Assembly (NCBI RefSeq): GCF_030851345.1
Contig: NZ_JALPNU010000001.1
Coordinates: 372,001-436,000, forward strand
Direction: 5' to 3'
DNA length: 64,000 nucleotides
From: Marinifilum sp. D714
GTDB lineage: Bacteria > Bacteroidota > Bacteroidia > Bacteroidales > Marinifilaceae
The stretch's first letter is position 1. The number at the start of each line of letters is the position of its first letter. The notes below the pieces were generated by a model. It made no database searches. It was given only the letters and a program-made list of their open reading frames with translations, and was not told where the DNA came from. Of this stretch, positions 35,190 to 44,557 are shown piece by piece. Made by a program: the position numbers and the translations under genes.

Positions 35190-37346
35190 TTATTTCAGAT
35201 AATCATCAAAATAATTGCTGACTTTCTGCTTTAAGTGAATTCGATCTCGACCTCGAACATTGTGTTCTGCTCTTGGATATGGGAAGTAATCAACTTGAAC
35301 ATTATTCTTGATACATTCGCGAATGAAATTCAAGCTATGCTGCCACAAAACGGTTGGATCAATGGCTCCCTGGCAAATTAAAAGTTTTCCTTTTAAATCT
35401 TTCGCTTTCGCGATTAAGGAAGTCTTTGCATATCCTTCAGGGTTTTCATCAGGAGTATCCATATAGCGTTCACCATACATTGCCTCGTACCATTTCCAAT
35501 CGATTACCGGTCCTCCGGCAACAGCAACTTTAAATACGTCTGGATAATTCGTAATTAACGAAATGGTCATGAAACCACCATAACTCCATCCGTGTACACC
35601 AATTTTATCGGCATCAACATATGGCAATGATTTTAAAAACTCAACACCTTTCATTTGATCAGCCATTTCTGGTTGTCCACACTGGCGATGAATCACAGCT
35701 TCAAATTCTTTACCTCTGTTTGCTGAGCCTCTGTTGTCCAAAATATAAAGTAAGTATCCATTTTGAGCCATATATTGTTCCCACAAACGTGAGCCTCCCA
35801 TGTATCTGTTGGTAACCAACTGAGCATGCGGACCTCCATAAACATATACCACAACCGGATATTTTTTATTCGGATCGAAATCAGCTGGTTTAACCATTCT
35901 ATAATGAAGGTCGGTAACTCCATCAGCAGATTTAATCGTTCCCAATGAAATTTCGCCCAAATTGTAATCCTTCAATTTGTTTTCTGCCTTCACCAATTCT
36001 TTTACGAATTTCCCTCTGGTATCAGCTACATTTATAATTCTTGGTATGTTAAGACTACTGTAATTGTCCAAAATGTATTTTCCATCGGCACTTACCTGTA
36101 CGCTGTGATAGCCTTCATCTTTGGTTAATCTATATCTTTTACCAGTTTTCAAGTTCAACTTGTAAGCATGTCTATCTATCGGACTTACTTCGGTAGATAC
36201 ATAGAACATGTACTTTTCGCCTTTATCGAAACCTAGTATTTCAGTAATTTCCCAATCTCCGAAAGTTAATTGTTTAATCAACTTTCCTTCCGTATTGTAC
36301 AAATAAGCATGATTAAATCCATGACGGTTGTTGGTTTGATAAATGAACAAATTTGGCTTGTTCTTCAGGAATACCAATTTGTGCGATGGTTCAACCCAAC
36401 GATCATCTTTCTCTTCAAATAAAGTGGTTACAAACTTACCTGTTTCAGCTTCGTATTTATTCAATTTGGCATGATTCGAAGCACGATTCAATACCTGAAT
36501 GTAAATGTATTTGTTATCAGCTCCCCAAGAAATATTGGTCAAATATTGATCTGATCCGAAATCATCCGGTTTGATCCATGAAGTTTTCTTTGTATTCAAA
36601 TTGTAAACACCCAAGCTAACCACTTCGCTGCCCATTCCTGCCATAGGATATTTAATCTCTCTTAAATCACCCACTCTCGTGTTGATATCAACCAAAGGAA
36701 AAGAAGTTACATTGGTTTCGTTTTTTCTGTAAAATGCCAATTGCTTTCCGTTAGGAGACCAAAAAATTCCTCCGCTAATTCCATATTCGCTTCTACTAAC
36801 CGCCTGACCATTTACAATATTTTTATCTGCATCTGAAGTTACAGCAATCTCTTGTCCATCTTTACCTGCGATATACAGATTGTTTTCAATCGTATAAGCT
36901 GTAGTATTTGATGCATCACAAAAATTCTTGTTTTCGGCTTTTGAATTTACCTTCAGGTTCAGCAATACATTTTTTGCTACAAAATCATAATGAATCAAAG
37001 CTCCTCGAAAGTTGAATTCCATCACATTTGCTGATTGCCATGAGAAACGAGGCATTCTTTTCAATGATTCTATTTTATTTGCTTTTAAACCTGCATTCAA
37101 TTCTTCCAAACTTAATAATACCTTTGGTTCGTTTTCAGGTTTTGCAAGCATAATTTTATTCTCTTTCACATAAGTGTATTCACTTAAATCTCCTCTCCAC
37201 GATAATTGTGACAAGTTTTCTGGATAAAATTGTCTCCACTGCCCTAAAATAGCATCCTCCATAGACATTTTTTTTGTCTGTGCCTCCAAGCTTAGGAAAA
37301 CCCCACAATTAATTAATAAATAGACTAAAAGGAATATTCTTTTCAT
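35190..37346 (-). CDS. S9 family (dipeptidyl peptidase IV-like) exported serine peptidase
   Basis: Encodes 718 residues from the ATG at 37346. A longer frame begins at 37394, but the promoter element TACATTTG (37392-37399) overlaps that codon, and MKRIFLLVYLLINCGVFLSLEAQ is a good signal peptide. The N-terminal half is an eight-bladed propeller of the DPP-IV type; the C-terminal alpha/beta hydrolase has the nucleophile in GWSYGGFMT, Asp in QGAIDPTVLWQ and His in RAEHNVRGRDR. The family removes dipeptides from N termini with proline or alanine at position two. Periplasmic role in peptide use. Confidence 0.92.
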   Translation of the reverse strand: MKRIFLLVYLLINCGVFLSLEAQTKKMSMEDAILGQWRQFYPENLSQLSWRGDLSEYTYVKENKIMLAKPENEPKVLLSLEELNAGLKANKIESLKRMPRFSWQSANVMEFNFRGALIHYDFVAKNVLLNLKVNSKAENKNFCDASNTTAYTIENNLYIAGKDGQEIAVTSDADKNIVNGQAVSRSEYGISGGIFWSPNGKQLAFYRKNETNVTSFPLVDINTRVGDLREIKYPMAGMGSEVVSLGVYNLNTKKTSWIKPDDFGSDQYLTNISWGADNKYIYIQVLNRASNHAKLNKYEAETGKFVTTLFEEKDDRWVEPSHKLVFLKNKPNLFIYQTNNRHGFNHAYLYNTEGKLIKQLTFGDWEITEILGFDKGEKYMFYVSTEVSPIDRHAYKLNLKTGKRYRLTKDEGYHSVQVSADGKYILDNYSSLNIPRIINVADTRGKFVKELVKAENKLKDYNLGEISLGTIKSADGVTDLHYRMVKPADFDPNKKYPVVVYVYGGPHAQLVTNRYMGGSRLWEQYMAQNGYLLYILDNRGSANRGKEFEAVIHRQCGQPEMADQMKGVEFLKSLPYVDADKIGVHGWSYGGFMTISLITNYPDVFKVAVAGGPVIDWKWYEAMYGERYMDTPDENPEGYAKTSLIAKAKDLKGKLLICQGAIDPTVLWQHSLNFIRECIKNNVQVDYFPYPRAEHNVRGRDRIHLKQKVSNYFDDYLK

Positions 37347-37391
37347 CTTGTTTAATTTGTTGTTAAATATCTTTTTAATTTTTTTTGCATT

Positions 37392-37399
37392 CAAATGTA
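37392..37399 (-). promoter_or_regulatory. Promoter element of the DPP-IV-like gene
   Basis: TACATTTG on the minus strand matches TANNTTTG, about 45 bases before the chosen start codon. Confidence 0.55.
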
Positions 37400-37594
37400 T
37401 CCTTTTTAGTATAAATACAGTAATAATGTTAGAATAAATTAATCAGGACGACTGCCAATTGATTTGATATTTGTAAAAATCAAGTTGAAAAAACTACTAG
37501 ATTAAATTACTAATCGTTTTCAAACAGTTTGAAAACAGCTAAGTAAATCGTGTTTTTTCTTCATAATTGGTTCAACTAATTAAAGAAAAAAGAA

Positions 37595-38527
37595 ATGCCA
37601 AAGAAAAGAATCCCGAACAGTGTTAAATTTCTATTTTTAATAGCAATTGCAGCAATTGCTACATTTTTAATATTGCAGCCTTCTGAAACCACAACCAAAG
37701 AAGTAGCCATTAAAAAAGAAACTGAAGCTGAAATTATGGCTGATGTAGAAAAAACAGGAAATATTTTTAAGTACAATAACATCTTGTTTAGCTTGCCATC
37801 ACCGTATCAGATTTCATTATTGCTTGAAAAATCAGGAATCTCATACAACAAAGATTTACTGAACTCAACTAAAAAATCGGGTGATTACATTGATAATTTT
37901 AGCAAAGCAATCAATTTTGGTGTTTATGGTTCCGATTTAGGTTATATCAACATTTACAAACAAACTCAGGATGCTGCAAGCTATTTTGCCGTTCTTAAAA
38001 TTTTATCGCAAGAAATTGGTTTATACAACGCCATGGATAAACCAACTGTTGAAAGAATTGAAAACAATATTGAAAACAGGGATTCACTTTTGGTAATTGT
38101 TAGTAATACTTATCGCAAAATAGATAACTACTTAAAAGCAAATAAGCGCGAAGATACCGGTGCATTAATCTTAGCAGGTGGATGGATTGAATCTGTTTAT
38201 TTGTTAACTCAGCAAATTAAAGAAAAACCAAACAAGGAATTAATAGATCGCATTTCGGAACAGAAACGTCCACTTGAAAACCTTATTAAATTGCTTGTTC
38301 CTTATTCCAACGAATCAAAAGATTATTATTTCTTGGTAGATAAACTAATTGACCTTGCCTACACATTTGATGAAATTGAGGAACAATACAAATATGTAGC
38401 TCCTATTACTGATTCGCATAAAAAGCTTACTATCGTAAAAAGCAAATCAGAATTGATCATGAAAAAGGAACAGTTAGTTAAAATCACAGAAAAAGTTTCT
38501 ATAATCCGTGAACACATTATTAAATAA
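37595..38527 (+). CDS. Membrane-anchored hypothetical protein, first gene of the ABC-transporter operon
   Basis: Encodes 310 residues. One hydrophobic segment (VKFLFLIAIAAIATFLIL, about 10-27) followed by a long, mostly helical part that would lie in the periplasm, with several LxxLxxK stretches (SLLLEKSGISYNKDLLN, ISQQ-like LTQQIKEKPNKELIDRISEQKRPLENLIKLLVPY). I recognise the type from Bacteroidota hypothetical proteins but no function. It is followed after 19 bases by a secreted protein and then by the 1022-residue ABC transporter, all on the plus strand, suggesting they work together. Confidence 0.7.
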   Translation: MPKKRIPNSVKFLFLIAIAAIATFLILQPSETTTKEVAIKKETEAEIMADVEKTGNIFKYNNILFSLPSPYQISLLLEKSGISYNKDLLNSTKKSGDYIDNFSKAINFGVYGSDLGYINIYKQTQDAASYFAVLKILSQEIGLYNAMDKPTVERIENNIENRDSLLVIVSNTYRKIDNYLKANKREDTGALILAGGWIESVYLLTQQIKEKPNKELIDRISEQKRPLENLIKLLVPYSNESKDYYFLVDKLIDLAYTFDEIEEQYKYVAPITDSHKKLTIVKSKSELIMKKEQLVKITEKVSIIREHIIK

Positions 38528-38546
38528 ACTGAGAAAATCTTTACCT

Positions 38547-38966
38547 ATGAGACTTAAATATACCATTATACTATTTTTCTTACTATCTTTTTTTGCACTG
38601 AGTACAAAGGCTCAATCAGATGTAACTCTTAAGAATTGTACCAAGCATTTGGGAACCGAATTCATATCGGATGGGCAACAATACAAAGCTTTGTTATCCG
38701 GTGGCGAAATTGCCGAATTTCATACTACTTTTTATGCAGGAAATCATTATAGAATTGTTAGTGCCACAGGTAAAGATGAAGGCAATGTAATTTTTTCAAT
38801 TTATGATCAGGAAAACCATTTGATTTTCACCAATCGAGACCATAAATATTCTCCTTACTGGGATTTTAAATTCGAAAACTCAATGAACTGTACAATCGAA
38901 GCTAAATTGAACCAAAAAAATATAAGTTCAGGTTTCGTATTAATGTTAATTGGATTCAAGCAATAA
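38547..38966 (+). CDS. Secreted hypothetical protein, second gene of the ABC-transporter operon
   Basis: Encodes 139 residues from the ATG at 38547. An in-frame ATG at 38508 overlaps the preceding gene and would place a polar stretch before the signal peptide MRLKYTIILFFLLSFFALSTKAQ. The mature part is short and strand-rich (GGEIAEFHTTFYAGNHYRIVSATGKDEGNVIFSIYDQ), with two cysteines (KNCTKH, MNCTIE) that could form a disulfide. Function unknown; a partner of the transporter encoded 52 bases downstream is plausible. Confidence 0.7.
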   Translation: MRLKYTIILFFLLSFFALSTKAQSDVTLKNCTKHLGTEFISDGQQYKALLSGGEIAEFHTTFYAGNHYRIVSATGKDEGNVIFSIYDQENHLIFTNRDHKYSPYWDFKFENSMNCTIEAKLNQKNISSGFVLMLIGFKQ

Positions 38967-39018
38967 TTAAACAACTACTCTTGAGAAGGCTGACAACCTA
39001 CATTAACCCTACCATTCT

Positions 39019-42000
39019 ATGAGCGAACGGATACTAAAAGCTTTAATGCAACTCTTTGCTATCATTGCACACCCACAAAATTCAGCAACTGATAGACGTA
39101 GAATGGTATCTAAATATTTGAAGCAACATCTTGATCAAGAAACTGCCGATGAATATTTAGTTCTTTACGATAAGCACTACGAAGAGAATCAGAAAAGAAA
39201 AAACAAAAAATCCAAAATAAAGAAATACACTTCGGCAAGTTCAGTACGTGTTTTACGCATTTGTACCGAAATTAACGAAGAGTTGATTATCAGACAAAAG
39301 GTTGTTGTACTCATTCAACTTCTCGAATTTTTAAATTCTGAAGATGAAATTACTGAACAAGAATTTGCCTTTGTCGAAACTGTAGCCGATACATTTAATC
39401 TGCCCAAGGAAGGCTATGAAAGGCTTCGAAACTTTGTACTTAATGATTTTACCGAGATTAAGCCATCAAGCAGATTACTTACAGTAAGCAATTCCGAATC
39501 GAACCATGAAATTGGGGAACATTACTACTCGCCTGGATTAATTGGTAAAATCAAAATTCTTAGATTACAAACAGTAGATATGTTTGTGATGCGATTCAAA
39601 GGAATTGATGAATTATTCATGAACGGACAATCCTTAAATCCTAAACGAGTTCATGTTCTAAGTCAAGGTTCATCCATTCGTAATCCTAAAATCGACCCCA
39701 TTTACTTTAGCGATATTGTTGGTACATTTTATCGTGACAATAAACAAAAAAGAGTAGTTTTTGAAGCTCAAAATATCGAATATCGATTCAAAGAGGATAA
39801 CATAGGTGTACATGACCTTTCGTTCAAGGAAGAATCAGGCAAAATGGTTGGAATTATTGGATCGAGTGGTTCAGGTAAAACAACTTTATTAAACGTTTTA
39901 AACGGATCAACCGAACCTGGCAAAGGAAATGTTGTAATTAATGGTTATGATATTACTTTCGATAAATCGAAACTTGAAGGTGTAATTGGCCATGTATCAC
40001 AGGATGATTTGTTGATTGAATCGCTTACCGTTTTTGAAAACCTATACTATAATGCTAAACTTTGTTTTGACAAGCACAGTAGTTTTCAATTAATCAGATT
40101 GGTTTTAAAACTTTTAAAAGATTTAGGATTATATGAGGCTCGTAATCTGAAAGTAGGAAATCCTTTAGATAAAAAAATTAGTGGTGGACAGCGCAAAAGA
40201 TTGAATATTGCACTGGAATTAATTCGCGAACCATCGGTTTTATTTCTTGATGAGCCAACATCTGGATTATCTTCAAGAGATTCAGCCAAACTTATGGATT
40301 TACTGAAAAATCTAGCTTTAAAAGGCAAATTAATCTTTGTGGTAATTCATCAGCCAGCTTCGGATATTTTTAAAATGTTCGATCGATTGTTAATATTGGA
40401 TACTGGCGGGTATCTTATCTTTAATGGAAATCCTTTGGATGCCATTACCTATTTTAAATCGCAAACTTTAAGAGCAAATCGTACCGAAAGTGAATGTAAT
40501 TCTTGTGGTAATGTTGATGCAGATCAGATCTTTAATATTGTAGAGTCGGAAGTACTCGATGAATATGGTAATCCTACTCAAATAAGAAAAGTTTCACCAG
40601 TTCAATGGTATCAAAGATTTAAAGATCACAATAAGAATGGCAAAGACATAAATGATACGAAAGAATTACCACCAGTAAGCTTTAAAATTCCTTCAGCATT
40701 AAAACAGTTTTGGGTATTTACCAAGCGTGATGTTATTTCAAAGTTTGCCAATCGTCAGTATTTATTCATCAACCTATTCGAGACGCCTCTATTGGCATTA
40801 ATTCTATCGTATATTATCAAGTATTATAATGTTGACGCAGGAAATGAACTTGGCTACACTTTTAGCAACAATAGCAACATGCCAGTTTACCTGTTCATGG
40901 CAGTTATAGTAGCCCTTTTTATTGGCTTAACTTTAAGTGCTGAAGAAATCATAAAGGATAGAAAAATACTAAAAAGAGAACGTTTCTTAAACCTCAGTAA
41001 ATCTGGATATTTGATATCGAAAATTGTTATTCTATTTACAATTTCAGCCTTTCAGGCATTCTTATTCACCATTATAGGCAATTCCATACTGGAAATCAAA
41101 GGGATGTTTTTTGAATATTGGCTTGCCTTATTCAGCGCCTGGTGTTTTGCCAATATGCTTGGTTTAATTATATCTGATAGTTTTAAAACGGTTATTACAA
41201 TTTATATCCTAATTCCATTTATTCTGATTCCTCAGTTAATTCTTAGTGGTATAATTGTAAAGTTCGATAAATTAAACCCCAACATCTCGGCTCCAAACTC
41301 TATTCCGTGGTATGGAGAAATAATTACAGCTCGATGGGCTTATGAAGCATTAGCTGTAAAGCAGTTTAAGAATAATAAATTTAATGCAAATTTCTACGTT
41401 TACGAGAAGCTAATGAGCAAAGCTGACTATCGTAAAAATTATTGGCTACCTATCCTTAAAAACAAATTAAACGAATGTGAAAGATATTTAAACCAACCTG
41501 ATAAGCTTGAAAAATTAGAATCTAATCTGGTTTTATTAAGAAATGAATTATCTCTGGAAGATTTAGAAAAATTGGCCTTCCATTTTGAAAGAATGGATTA
41601 CCTATCACCTATCAAATTAGATGATTTAACGATTAAAAACCTACGTACCTATTTCGACAAACTGAATAGATACTACATTAATTTGTATAATATTTCGAAC
41701 CGAAAAAAGGATGAACATTTGGTTGAAATTCAGAAACAATACAACAACAAACAAGAGTTTGTTAAAATGAAAAAAGAATACTCTAATGAAAGATTAACCG
41801 AATTTGTGCGTAACAGCAACGACATTGAAAGAATTATTGAGTATAACCATCGATTGTATCAAAAGATTGATCCGATATATAGAGATCCTGAATGCAAATT
41901 TCTAAAAGCGCATTTTTATGCACCACAAAAGTGCGTGTTTGGTAAGTACTATGATACTTATTGGGTGAACATTATTGTTATTTGGTGTTCAAGTATAGTT

Positions 42001-42087
42001 TTATACGTTGTATTGTATTTGGGCTTGCTTAAAAAAGTTTTGGGTATTTTCGAACATCGAATTAAGAAAAGAAGTTACAATTCATAA
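39019..42087 (+). CDS. ABCG-like ABC transporter, paralogue of the one at 15809-18877
   Basis: Encodes 1022 residues with the same order of parts as its paralogue: helical TerB-like start (ERILKALMQLFAIIAHPQN), FHA-like region (ELFMNGQSLNPKRVHVLSQGSSIR), ABC domain with Walker A GSSGSGKTT, signature ISGGQRKR and LFLDEPTSGLSSRDS, the conserved cysteines ESECNSCGNVD, and a six-helix membrane domain with a large hydrophilic insert near residues 790-970. The equal length is striking. Unlike the paralogue it follows two envelope-protein genes in an apparent operon, so this copy may be the one with dedicated partners. Substrate unknown. Confidence 0.83.
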   Translation: MSERILKALMQLFAIIAHPQNSATDRRRMVSKYLKQHLDQETADEYLVLYDKHYEENQKRKNKKSKIKKYTSASSVRVLRICTEINEELIIRQKVVVLIQLLEFLNSEDEITEQEFAFVETVADTFNLPKEGYERLRNFVLNDFTEIKPSSRLLTVSNSESNHEIGEHYYSPGLIGKIKILRLQTVDMFVMRFKGIDELFMNGQSLNPKRVHVLSQGSSIRNPKIDPIYFSDIVGTFYRDNKQKRVVFEAQNIEYRFKEDNIGVHDLSFKEESGKMVGIIGSSGSGKTTLLNVLNGSTEPGKGNVVINGYDITFDKSKLEGVIGHVSQDDLLIESLTVFENLYYNAKLCFDKHSSFQLIRLVLKLLKDLGLYEARNLKVGNPLDKKISGGQRKRLNIALELIREPSVLFLDEPTSGLSSRDSAKLMDLLKNLALKGKLIFVVIHQPASDIFKMFDRLLILDTGGYLIFNGNPLDAITYFKSQTLRANRTESECNSCGNVDADQIFNIVESEVLDEYGNPTQIRKVSPVQWYQRFKDHNKNGKDINDTKELPPVSFKIPSALKQFWVFTKRDVISKFANRQYLFINLFETPLLALILSYIIKYYNVDAGNELGYTFSNNSNMPVYLFMAVIVALFIGLTLSAEEIIKDRKILKRERFLNLSKSGYLISKIVILFTISAFQAFLFTIIGNSILEIKGMFFEYWLALFSAWCFANMLGLIISDSFKTVITIYILIPFILIPQLILSGIIVKFDKLNPNISAPNSIPWYGEIITARWAYEALAVKQFKNNKFNANFYVYEKLMSKADYRKNYWLPILKNKLNECERYLNQPDKLEKLESNLVLLRNELSLEDLEKLAFHFERMDYLSPIKLDDLTIKNLRTYFDKLNRYYINLYNISNRKKDEHLVEIQKQYNNKQEFVKMKKEYSNERLTEFVRNSNDIERIIEYNHRLYQKIDPIYRDPECKFLKAHFYAPQKCVFGKYYDTYWVNIIVIWCSSIVLYVVLYLGLLKKVLGIFEHRIKKRSYNS

Positions 42088-42107
42088 GTACCTGAATTGG
42101 ATGATAC

Positions 42108-42141
42108 AAAAAACTGCAACCTAAAAGATTGCAGTTTTTTT
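42108..42141. terminator. Bidirectional terminator
   Basis: AAAAAACTGCAA pairs with TTGCAGTTTTTT between the convergent ABC transporter and siaC genes. Confidence 0.8.
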
Positions 42142-42163
42142 GTATATCTAATTGTATAACAAT

Positions 42164-42544
42164 TTATTCATCATCCTCAATCATATTGAAAGGAATCTTT
42201 ACAATAGACTGATAATCTTCACCAGCTTCCAACATGTCCTCATCATCCATTTCGTAATGCCAATTGATGATCACTTTTTTTCCTCGTTTAAAAATAGTTT
42301 CCAATTTCTTAAATACATCCAAAATACATTTCGACGAACTGGTGTTAAAATACTCCAATCTAATAGAAACTTTAGTCTCTTCCTGTGGCTCGTTAATATA
42401 CGAATCCAGCCACTCCATTACGGGCTTGTAAAAATCAAGCGAGTTTTCTGGAATTGAACGACCTTCAATTAAAAAAGTTCCTTTTTCTCCATCAAAATTA
42501 ATACTCGGAGTTTTTGGGCTACCTTCTAAAACTAGTGAATTCAT
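42164..42544 (-). CDS. siaC: SiaC family regulatory phosphoprotein
   Basis: Encodes 126 residues of the SiaC (DUF1987) family. The phosphorylated threonine of Pseudomonas SiaC is Thr68; here Thr68 falls in the conserved EYFNTSSSKCILDVF. The N-terminal EGRSIPENSLDFYKPVMEWLDSYI is also typical. In Pseudomonas SiaC is phosphorylated by SiaB, dephosphorylated by the PP2C SiaA, and the free form activates the diguanylate cyclase SiaD. No diguanylate cyclase is next to it here, so the output differs or lies elsewhere. It follows siaB after 19 bases. Confidence 0.9.
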   Translation of the reverse strand: MNSLVLEGSPKTPSINFDGEKGTFLIEGRSIPENSLDFYKPVMEWLDSYINEPQEETKVSIRLEYFNTSSSKCILDVFKKLETIFKRGKKVIINWHYEMDDEDMLEAGEDYQSIVKIPFNMIEDDE

Positions 42545-42563
42545 GGAAGTTATACTTTAAGTT

Positions 42564-43103
42564 TTATATTACAACATCAATAGAAAGGAATAAATAGTCG
42601 GGATTATAATCAATAAATTGATATTCCATATTATTGCCACTTTTTCTAGCAATCTCTACCATTCCTAAACCGCCACCTCCTTTTTCGGAGAATTGCTCAT
42701 TACTTAATATAATTCGATATAAATTTTTGGTTTCTTCCAACGACAAAGTATTGATCTGGTCAATTCTATCACGAATTAGTTTTAATCCTTCAATTTTTAT
42801 GAAGTTACCAACACTAATGCGATATTGCATTCCTTCATCTCTTAAAATAAGTACTCCGAATTTGTTGTAATCGACATTCAAATCAGCTGGAACTTCTCCA
42901 TGATGATGAAGATTTTGCACCAGCTCTATTAAAACATTAAAAATTTTCTTGAATATCTTTGGAGACTCGTCCTTTGCCTTAAGAATCCTCTCAATCGAAT
43001 TTAGAATTCGAGTAACATCCTCATCTTCAATTCTGCCTTTGTAATCAAAAATAGCATCTTCATCTATTTTTTCTTCATACCATTGGTTAAGGTCAAAATT
43101 CAT
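42564..43103 (-). CDS. siaB: SiaB family protein kinase
   Basis: Encodes 179 residues of the SiaB (DUF6272) family, a GHKL-type kinase related to anti-sigma factors such as SpoIIAB. FNVLIELVQNLHHHG fits the N-box with its Asn, and KGGGGLGMVEIARKSG the glycine-rich ATP lid. The natural partner is the SiaC encoded just downstream; the phosphatase could be the receiver-PP2C protein at 61056-62276. A TAATTTTG promoter element lies 29 bases upstream. Confidence 0.88.
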   Translation of the reverse strand: MNFDLNQWYEEKIDEDAIFDYKGRIEDEDVTRILNSIERILKAKDESPKIFKKIFNVLIELVQNLHHHGEVPADLNVDYNKFGVLILRDEGMQYRISVGNFIKIEGLKLIRDRIDQINTLSLEETKNLYRIILSNEQFSEKGGGGLGMVEIARKSGNNMEYQFIDYNPDYLFLSIDVVI

Positions 43104-43131
43104 AAATATAAAGGTTAGGGTTACTCAATAA

Positions 43132-43139
43132 CAAAATTA
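43132..43139 (-). promoter_or_regulatory. Promoter element of siaB-siaC
   Basis: TAATTTTG on the minus strand matches TANNTTTG. The predicted leader is short (about 20 bases) and contains CTAACCT, complementary to AGGTTAG in the small-RNA candidates at 19.3 kb; seven bases is within chance. Confidence 0.45.
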
Positions 43140-43192
43140 GCAAATTATCTCAGAGTTAAAAGTGAAGCAGGATCAAATTTCCGGCTTAGCTC

Positions 43193-44365
43193 CTATTTAT
43201 CTTTCTTATAATTATCCTTCTTTTTACCTTCGAACATGGTGTATTTCTGAAATTTACATTCAAGCGCACCATTATAAAGAGTAATTTTTCTTGATGGTCG
43301 TAAACCAACACTATCAAAACACTCTTTACCATAACTCAATATCCAAGCATCATAACCAGAAAAATTGTGTTTTAACCTTTCCCCAATCATCGCATACAAT
43401 CCTTCTAAATCTTTAGGCCTTAAACGCTCTCCATAAGGTGGATTGGTAATCAAAAGTCCTTTTTCAACGGGAGGCACAAACTGTTGGAATGGAGTTACAT
43501 TCAATTTAATTTTTCTTCTTAAACCTGCATTACGAATATTCTCTTCAGCAATTTCCATGGCTTTATCAGAGATATCAGCTCCAATAATTTTTCCTTCGTA
43601 ATCAACCTCAGTTTCTTCATTGTAGATATCGTCCCACAAATCCTCATCGAAATCCTTCCATTTTTGGAATCCAAACTCTTTGCGATACAATCCAGGAGGA
43701 ATATTGTAAGCGATTAGTGCAGCCTCTATTAAAATGGTTCCCGATCCACACATTGGGTCAATAAAATTAGATTTCTTATCCCAACCTGAAAGTAAAATTA
43801 GACCTGCTGCCAGCACTTCATTTAGAGGAGCTGCGGTTTCTCCTACTCGATATCCTCTTTTGTGCAATGATTCTCCAGAGCTATCCAACGAAACTGTACA
43901 GGTATTTCTATCGATATGAATGTTAACACGTAATGTAGGATTCATCATTCTTACCGAAGGACGATCTCCTGTTGCATAAAAGAATTGATCTACAATAGCA
44001 TCTTTTACACGGTAAGTAACAAATTTTGAGTGTTTAAAGTCATCCGAACTAATTGTACTATCTATTGCAATAGTATCTTTATTGCCGATGTACTCACTCC
44101 AGTCAATTTCCTGAATTCCTTTATACAACTCGTCGGTATCGTGAGCTGTAAACTTGTGAATTGGTTTAATCACTCGGGTGGCTGTTCTCAAATGCAAGTT
44201 TGCTTTATATAGCAACGTTTTATCACCCACAAAGCTCACCGCACGTTTTAAAATTCTAATCTCCTCTGCGCCTAATTGTTCTAATTCATTAGACAATACT
44301 TCCTCTAAACCATGAAAGGTTTTTGCTATTAATCTGAATTTACCCGAGTCTGTTTTCACAACCAT
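43193..44365 (-). CDS. THUMP-domain class I RNA methyltransferase (RlmL-like)
   Basis: Encodes 390 residues. A THUMP domain (about 60-165) is followed by a Rossmann methyltransferase with FIDPMCGSGTILIEAALIAYNIPPG as the SAM-binding loop and LITNPPYGERL as the catalytic NPPY motif. It resembles the N-terminal half of E. coli RlmKL, which makes m2G2445 in 23S rRNA; the RlmK half is absent, as in many bacteria. The lysine-rich end (EGKKKDNYKKDK) may bind RNA. Single gene. Confidence 0.9.
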   Translation of the reverse strand: MVVKTDSGKFRLIAKTFHGLEEVLSNELEQLGAEEIRILKRAVSFVGDKTLLYKANLHLRTATRVIKPIHKFTAHDTDELYKGIQEIDWSEYIGNKDTIAIDSTISSDDFKHSKFVTYRVKDAIVDQFFYATGDRPSVRMMNPTLRVNIHIDRNTCTVSLDSSGESLHKRGYRVGETAAPLNEVLAAGLILLSGWDKKSNFIDPMCGSGTILIEAALIAYNIPPGLYRKEFGFQKWKDFDEDLWDDIYNEETEVDYEGKIIGADISDKAMEIAEENIRNAGLRRKIKLNVTPFQQFVPPVEKGLLITNPPYGERLRPKDLEGLYAMIGERLKHNFSGYDAWILSYGKECFDSVGLRPSRKITLYNGALECKFQKYTMFEGKKKDNYKKDK

Positions 44366-44523
44366 CTTTTTAAATCTACATCTAAACTATTTCAATTATC
44401 GAATCATCGAAAACGTCATTTCTTAACAAATTTAAAGTACTTGTCTTTAATTCGATTTTCGGCTACAAAATTAATCTTTAACACCTAAAAACATAGGCTT
44501 TTAATCAGATATTCAAAAAAAAA

Positions 44524-44544
44524 GCCGAAAGCGATGCTTTCGGC
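44524..44544 (-). terminator. Terminator of the S41 peptidase gene
   Basis: GCCGAAAGC pairs with GCTTTCGGC around GAT; eight or more T follow on the minus strand. Confidence 0.85.
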
Positions 44545-44557
44545 TCATAATCAGCAA

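Noticed and set aside
37346-37394. Longer N-terminal start for the DPP-IV-like peptidase.
   Set aside because: The promoter element TACATTTG overlaps the upstream ATG, and the later ATG gives a proper signal peptide.
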